Positions 60,401 through 64,000 of a stretch of DNA of 64,000 nucleotides are shown here, piece after piece. A program made the translations under genes and the position numbers. Location: assembly GCA_030159075.1 (NCBI GenBank), contig BROG01000533.1, forward strand, positions 310,001 to 374,000. Reading direction: 5' to 3'. The stretch comes from Atrina japonica. Taxonomy: Eukaryota > Mollusca > Bivalvia > Pterioida > Pinnidae. Position 1 is the stretch's first letter; the number at the start of each line of letters is the position of its first letter. The notes under the pieces are model-generated. The model was given only the letters and a program-made list of their open reading frames with translations. It ran no database searches and was not told where the DNA came from.

Positions 60401-63377
60401 ATCTGCAATACAGTCAAACTTGTATTAAAGCCATCTCTGTATAAAGGCCACATACTCTTAAAGGCCATTCAAACATAACCTATGTTAATTCTTTAATAAT
60501 GAATAAATCTCTTTATAAAGGTCACATGTCTATAATGGTGGCTTTTGCCTTGTTCCCTTGAGTGGGCCTTTCTAGACAAGTTTGACTGTAGATGTAAAAT
60601 ATTAGATAATTCAATCCTCATTATTCATTAATAGACAACCACCATATTTCATCATGCTTGATCCTACATACACACATTGTATACAAACTTTACACCACTA
60701 TTTTTACATCACATCTTAAAATTTCATTTCATGTCACACCGTTATTATATATTATTTCAAATTATATAAAAAAAATTACAAATGTTAATCGGCCCAGATT
60801 AGATTAACCAATGTCCATCCCTATAAATCTACAATGGAGGTTAACCTTTGTGAGACTTGATCAGTCTAATATGATCTATAGGGTGAAAGGGTAAAACCAG
60901 TATCCTGTAGAGAATGATAATGGTTCCTGTTCATTTTGGGGGCATTTAAGTCAAGTAATTTCATCAAGAATAAAGCAAATACATGTAATTCATTTTTATC
61001 AGATATGTTGTTTTTTTTTATTGTATTCTTGGATGTATTGAATAACAAAGAGTGAAATTGTAACAAAATCTGGTATCTGGATATTTTGCTTGCCCTAATT
61101 CCATTTATATATACCTACTTTTTTGTCTACATTCATTTTCAAGAAATATACCTCTGTAAGCTAGTAATTTTCATCAAACTGTGAGTGCACCACAGAATTG
61201 TTTACCTTCAAACATTAACTTAATTTCTGTTAAAATAATTCACCTGTATTATCAACATTACGATTGATATTTTGCACTTTTTTACTATTTATGAAATTAG
61301 TATAACTGCTTCTCATGTAATTCCGTTTGAGAACACACGGTTACTATAGGGATTAAAGTCTAAGAGCAAACTGAACGTTAACTTGCATGAATTAAAAGCA
61401 TTCAAGTTACAGCCAGTCATTGAGTCAAATACATCCACACAACTATACATATATTGATTAATCTGAAATTATCTAAAAGACAAAACACATAATGAACATG
61501 AATAATTTGCTTGGATATAATATTGTTTGTTCACCTTCTTTTCACCTGCACTAGCCTGAAACAAATGAAATTAATCCTAAATGTGTATGAGAAATTTGAT
61601 TTCTATAGTGTGACTACATGTATATCTATCACCCAGTGCAATTTCTCTGTATAGTTATTGTCTATGATAAGTGTATAACTACTGTTGCCCATGTACATGC
61701 ATGCAGTTAAAGTTTGTGATAGACTAAATCCTTGAAGACTTCAATGAGATTATACTTGTGTGACAGAAATACTGAAGGTCTTAATACAGCAAAATCTGAT
61801 TGCAAAATCATAGAAAGACAGAAGAATTGAACTCATCAACCCCTTAAAAACAATGGACTCTTCTGTAAAGCAATGACTTAGACCAGTCCAAATGTGTCTT
61901 TATGGGTCAATGAGTTAATGATTCAGTTTGGAAAAAAACATGCATATATCTATAGAGATCCCTATTTCAAAAGCAGTGAATATTTTTACCCTTTAACTTA
62001 GAAAAATGACCTCAGTTTTATCTTTAACATGAGTAATTTGATACATGGTTTAAAGAGGATATGGAATGGAACATTTGAAAAATTTAAAATTCAGAATCTA
62101 GTCATCTACAGAAGTGCTCGATCTGAATCTTATCAAATCTTGCCGAGCATCTTGATCCAGTTCTAAAGCAGAAGAAAGGTTGAGTGTTTTACAAAATGAT
62201 TTTAGATATAGTCACATGTAATGTATTTTACTTGTGTCAAGCTTTCACAGGTGGCTACTTAAAGCAGAGGTTCCTCCAAGCCGGAATTTCTCACCTGTTA
62301 TACTAGCAAAACATTATTTTCAAAGGGAAATAACTCAGGGGCCATATGATAAACATTACTTTCAAAGGGAAATAACTCAGGGCCACATAATAACATCAGC
62401 TATGTTGACTTCTTTTATTTGTATTTGTATGTTGATTTTTTTTATTCTAAGATAAAAAAAAAAAAAACATGAAAAATCCACTTAGAATGGAATCCTGATT
62501 ATTTAGAGGTAACAATTATTTTTTTACACTAGCTGTAATAGTTTTTTTTAGATATAAAGTCAAAAGAAAGACCTTATGTTCTATTTTTAGTTATGGTGGC
62601 CATGTTTTTGTTTGACAATTTTTAAAGTTGGCATCATAAGTATGATTTCAACCCAAGGGAAATAATAATCCTAAATACCTGCAACCCTTTCCCTGTATTT
62701 TCTTAGTACCATAGATGTCTGAAGTGTTCAAAATTTCTGCATAATACACATTATTTAATACCTGCAGATCAAGGACATTAAATATTTGGATCATGTACAT
62801 CAAATACTTGTATCATGCACATTAACACATCAACCCCTGAAAAACAATGGACTCTTCTATAAATCAATGACTTAGACCAGTCCAAATGTGTATTTAGGGG
62901 TGAATGAGTTAAATAATCTGTATCATGCACATTAAATATATATACCTGTATCATGCACATTATATACCTGTATCATGCACATTATATACCTGTATCATGC
63001 ACATTATATACCTGTATCATGCACATTATATACCTGTATCATGCACATTAAAGACCAGTATTACACAGTAGGGTAGATGGCAAGAGATTGCAATGGATCA
63101 CCTGTCACTCAGATGACATAAGACTATTAAGTGCAGGACTAGACAAAATCTCCAAGACTTGCTCTCAAGAAAACATAATGTGGCATATGTTTGAAATAGA
63201 GTGAAACTTTAAAGACTTAATTCTGTAGATGTTTTGTCAACTTACATCCATATCTGGTTCCTTGAATTTAAAAATGATATGTTTAAAATGATATTCTAAA
63301 AGTCTACACAACAAGAATATCTACAAATATCGTAAGTATAATTGTTCATTGCATAAACTTACTTCATGGCCCAGATC
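50178..63377 (-). CDS. DNAI7: DNAI7 (CASC1, axonemal dynein intermediate chain 7), C-terminal part
   Basis: Axonemal inner-arm dynein intermediate chain family (CASC1/IC97) of motile cilia. Exons in transcript order: 63363-63377, 63246-63260, 61535-61555 (three candidate microexons), 58968-59088, 57663-57806, 56859-57003, 55682-55788, 55022-55188, 54119-54208, 53629-53700, 53235-53387, 52545-52646, 50178-50315. All phases agree and give 429 codons plus TAA. Landmarks shared with vertebrate CASC1: EDVVDLRANDIVGGVFHFDL, LPPQ, ARWDHTKKYWRQDG, NMPFQSWELRP, MALLSSAIAFSWSK, and the end SEEAKERIKN...LTYA. The vertebrate protein is about 700 residues, so the charged N-terminal half lies beyond 64000. 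Identity rests on collinear similarity along the whole C-terminal half. Confidence 0.92.
50304..50880 (-). repeat. 46-bp array overlapping the acceptor of the last DNAI7 exon
   Basis: About 11-12 units. On the minus strand each carries ATTACAG|TTCTGATCAC or TTTTCTTAG|TTCTAATCAC, closely matching the true acceptor TTATTACAG|TTCAGATCAA. The first unit includes the beginning of exon 50178-50315. Confidence 0.93.
50890..51900 (-). repeat. 45-bp minisatellite in the last DNAI7 intron
   Basis: About 21 units containing GGTGATATAGATGTGATTAG and AACATTTGTAACTGTCATAA (+ strand). As 45 is divisible by three, both strands show ORFs with 15-residue periodicity (e.g. VITEGDIDVIRTFVT). These are by-products. 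The GTGATTAGAAC segment links it to the neighbouring 46-bp array. Confidence 0.95.
51997..52036. repeat. (TTA)n microsatellite
   Basis: About 12 ATT/TTA triplets directly upstream of the tRNA-derived SINE. Confidence 0.95.
52120..52255 (-). mobile_element. tRNA-derived SINE (minus strand)
   Basis: On the minus strand, CTTGAGTGATTAGAGCATTG resembles a Pol III A box and GGTTTGAGTCC a B box, about 60 bases apart. A weaker related copy is near 57395-57475, where GGGGCTCAAACTTG is the inverted B-box region. Not a functional tRNA: no cloverleaf could be folded by eye. Confidence 0.6.
53071..53232 (-). repeat. 27-bp array beginning inside the GC donor of DNAI7 exon 53235-53387
   Basis: Six units on the minus strand with AAGTTYTAGTCATTTAGTCC and CTTCCATC. 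The first unit starts at AAGT of the donor GCAAGT. Units are 9 codons long and the frame stays open from the exon through all six to a TGA near 53067. Confidence 0.9.
53235..54208 (-). CDS. DNAI7: DNAI7 exons with the MALLSSAIAFSWSK core
   Basis: Exons 54119-54208 (DSMCCISKPDDRPELDHI to KELVK), 53629-53700 (LMKLAGINLFPAEDSSKYVS) and 53235-53387 (HAIVTQWAYEQMALLSSAIA to EDEPLLE). All are phase 0. Vertebrate counterparts include LKEAGLNIFP and YRQMALLSSAFAFGWSK. The last exon ends GAG at a GC donor (GCAAGT, an otherwise perfect consensus), and the next exon begins GAAGACTGG in frame, so intron 52647-53234 is GC-AG. The frame also stays open past the donor through a 27-bp repeat until a stop near 53067. 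Confidence 0.93.
55022..57003 (-). CDS. DNAI7: DNAI7 exons for the central beta-rich region
   Basis: Exons 56859-57003 (VDPPEIQYMEYVADIVSQLP to IGIVM), 55682-55788 (LPAEVLFSEEPLIARWDHTK to LAYDE) and 55022-55188 (NRIFSFKTSYFGTFALLQDS to EVEIEIK). Phases: 2 into 1 (AA|A, Lys) and 1 into 2 (G|AC, Asp). The vertebrate equivalents are VIFFEDPVVVRWD, HWRTDGISN and HINMPYQSWELRP. The first of the three has a glutamine/asparagine-rich insert (KENQSSGNTPVQADQKRDD) that looks disordered. Confidence 0.93.
55417..55594. mobile_element. 178-bp TIR element with TA flanks
   Basis: TA|CAGTGAAACCTGTATAATGG at the left and GCAGGTTTTACTG|TA at the right. Interior ACCCTTATACACAGG and CCTTATATAGAGGTGGCCGC. Non-coding. 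Confidence 0.8.
55982..56340 (+). mobile_element. Bivalve-type dispersed element with AGGCCCAATGGGCCT palindrome
   Basis: Begins AACAAGAGGCCCAATGGGCC, then TGATCACCTGAGTAG. Internal CCATGCCCAAAAGGCCC; later GTCACCTGAGTGACTCACTA and GGTGACCAAACAAAACCGAA. I recognise the opening as highly repeated in bivalve genomes. Located in a DNAI7 intron. Confidence 0.6.
57663..59088 (-). CDS. DNAI7: DNAI7 exons for the acidic linker and VVDLRANDIVGGVFHFDL block
   Basis: Exon 58968-59088 starts DLMAALKELEDGPKDEDEQE and is followed by a Glu/Lys run up to EDPKSP. Exon 57663-57806 encodes PLEYEDFEEDEDVVDLRAND and on to LPPQPNTLNKWVVTR. The vertebrate equivalent of the second exon is DNVVDLCQFTTLGGVYHLDI...LPPQ. 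The Glu/Lys run is the same type of variable acidic linker found in vertebrate CASC1 ahead of that block. The donor after SP is GTTAGT, an acceptable variant; the phase 1/2 junction makes GAA. Confidence 0.9.
58075..58264. mobile_element. TIR element, 'cctaaagaccacc' type
   Basis: TA|CAGTGGAACCTTGCCTAAAG at the left and AGCAAGGTTCTACTG|TA at the right; it contains TTATCAGACCACTTTGTGTC. It is the un-amplified counterpart of the 38650-39356 element. Confidence 0.8.
59089..61534 (-). other. DNAI7 intron
   Basis: 2.4 kb with a gcccc/gcgaaa MITE copy (about 59170-59404) and a 178-bp TIR element (60411-60588). No further exon could be supported. Confidence 0.6.
60411..60588. mobile_element. 178-bp TIR element, best-preserved ends
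   Basis: TA|CAGTCAAACTTGT and ACAAGTTTGACTG|TA are a 13-bp perfect terminal inverted repeat with TA target duplication. The interior has TATAAAGGCC and GGCCTTTCTAG segments. Confidence 0.85.
61535..61555 (-). CDS. DNAI7: DNAI7 candidate 21-nt microexon (ASAGEKK)
   Basis: On the minus strand, a strong acceptor (TTTGTTTCAG) is followed by GCTAGTGCAGGTGAAAAGAAG and a GTGAAC donor. The sequence encodes ASAGEKK in phase 0 and joins in frame to DLMAALKELE of the next exon. Composition suits the charged linker. It is supported by splice signals and phase only. Confidence 0.5.
62303..62385 (+). repeat. Short direct duplication with 'aagggaaataactcaggg'
   Basis: ACATTATTTTCAAAGGGAAA then TAACTCAGGGGCC, and again ACATTACTTTCAAAGGGAAA then TAACTCAGGGCC. 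AAGGGAGATAACTC-like motifs also occur at 8551 and 54224 and are typical of bivalve intergenic DNA. Confidence 0.8.
62918..63052 (+). repeat. 22-bp tandem repeat
   Basis: About six units of CTGTATCATGCACATTATAT AC, immediately after a 90-bp MITE copy (62823-62912) in the DNAI7 intron between candidate microexons. Confidence 0.93.
63246..63260 (-). CDS. DNAI7: DNAI7 candidate 15-nt microexon (EPDMD)
   Basis: Minus strand GAACCAGATATGGAT between AATTCAAG and a perfect GTAAGT donor, phase 0 on both sides, encoding EPDMD. The acceptor tract is weak. Acidic content fits the linker. It lies 102 bases from the other 15-nt candidate. Confidence 0.42.
63363..63377 (-). CDS. DNAI7: DNAI7 candidate 15-nt microexon (DLGHE)
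   Basis: Minus strand GATCTGGGCCATGAA between ATATCAAAG and a perfect GTAAGT donor, phase 0, encoding DLGHE. It is the most 5' DNAI7 coding segment I can propose; the exons for the N-terminal half lie beyond the window. Weak acceptor tract, so moderate confidence only. Confidence 0.4.
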
Positions 63378-64000
63378 CTTTGATATGAATACAAACACAA
63401 AAACAAGTGATACATACATGTTAAATAGTGAGTGTCAATTTCTTACATATCATTTTTCATAACACAGTAAAACCTGCCTTGAAAGACCGCCCCCATCTGC
63501 CACCAAAATGTGGTCTCTCAAGACAGGTGGTCTCTCAAAAGAGATTTTACATAAAGGACTATTTTACATGTTTAACCACGTGGTTCTTAAAATGTGATCT
63601 TAAAAGACAGGTGGCCTCTCATGAGGGTGGTCTTTCAAGACAGGTTTCACTGTAAAGTCACTATTTTCCTAGAAGTAAGTCATCTTTGAAGAAGTCCCAT
63701 AACTCTGGCAAATATTGCTAAATTTTGAACATAATCAATCTCTTTCAAGACCTTACTGATATAACATTCAGTGGATTGAAATTCAAGTTATCTGACAAAA
63801 AAAAAACCCTTGACATTCAGACTTATTTGATGTATAGATAATGTATTTCTTTGACACTTATTTGATATAGTTGATGATTACTTGTAGTCAAACAGCCAGA
63901 TAACAACTAAATATTCCTCATATAATGAATACTGATATAAACAACAGTACTATAATAGAGCTCTAACATGCAATACCGCTTTGAAAGTGCAAAGAGTTCA
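63378..64000 (-). other. DNAI7 intron running off the right edge
   Basis: No exon recognised. It includes a TIR element at 63463-63654; the remainder is AT-rich. The upstream DNAI7 exons are expected to the right of the window. Confidence 0.55.
63463..63654. mobile_element. TIR element, CAGTAAAACCTGCCT type
   Basis: ACAGTAAAACCTGCCTTGAA at the left and AAGACAGGTTTCACTGTA at the right; interior GTGGTCTCTCAAGACAGGTG. Same family as 47297-47443. Confidence 0.75.

Noticed and set aside
61206..61226. 21-nt candidate microexon on the minus strand
   Set aside because: In the phase-0 frame it contains TAA, and its open frame needs phases that the neighbours do not have.
62112..62163. Possible DNAI7 exon (minus strand, ELDQDARQDLIRF-like reading)
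   Set aside because: The acceptor gives a start phase that does not fit the phase-0 neighbours, and only a poor donor (GTAGAT) is available.
62683..62696. 14-nt candidate microexon on the minus strand (GGAAAGGGTTGCAG)
   Set aside because: Good-looking splice signals, but a length of 14 would break the DNAI7 frame.

Overview
The window is intron-rich, AT-rich animal DNA. It most likely comes from a mollusc, probably a bivalve. This is inferred from spliceosomal genes for ciliary proteins and from dispersed repeats I recognise as common in bivalve genomes: an element with the palindromic core AGGCCCAATGGGCCT, AAGGGAGATAACTC motifs, and a SINE-like element with a 'gacgtctcc...gggatgttaaac' end. 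There is no bacterial-style gene content, no CRISPR array and no phage. Almost every open reading frame in the window is intronic noise; the coding sequence was read exon by exon from splice sites and reading-frame continuity.

Two genes are present in convergent (tail-to-tail) orientation. From the left edge to 40880 on the + strand lies the downstream part of a KIF27-type kinesin (Costal-2/KIF7/KIF27 family). I resolve 29 coding exons that join in frame into 1147 codons plus a stop. They run from the end of the motor domain through a long coiled coil to a conserved C-terminal tail. The P-loop and switch I exons lie left of the window. From 63377 down to 50178 on the - strand lies the 3' part of DNAI7 (CASC1, axonemal dynein intermediate chain 7): ten ordinary exons plus three candidate microexons, 429 codons plus stop, with the N-terminal half beyond the right edge. 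About 9.3 kb (40881-50177) separates the two stop codons and holds both 3' UTRs and dispersed repeats. Both products belong to motile cilia, so the pair is functionally as well as physically linked.

The non-coding part is dominated by minisatellites and short TIR elements with TA target sites. The most unusual observation is that four separate tandem arrays in the two genes begin on a splice junction. A 65-bp array (5024-5665) and a 38-bp array (26226-27662) start inside KIF27 coding exons and copy the exon end together with its 5' splice site. A 27-bp array starts within a GC-type 5' splice site of DNAI7 (53071-53232). A 46-bp array, followed by a 45-bp one, grows out of the 3' splice site of the last DNAI7 exon (50304-51900). 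The introns therefore hold dozens of decoy splice sites, most of which would add premature stops in the KIF27 cases. Other notable points are two GC-AG introns, a 12-nt microexon in the KIF27 coiled coil, a cluster of 15/15/21-nt candidate microexons in the DNAI7 acidic linker, and a satellite amplified from the tail of a MITE.
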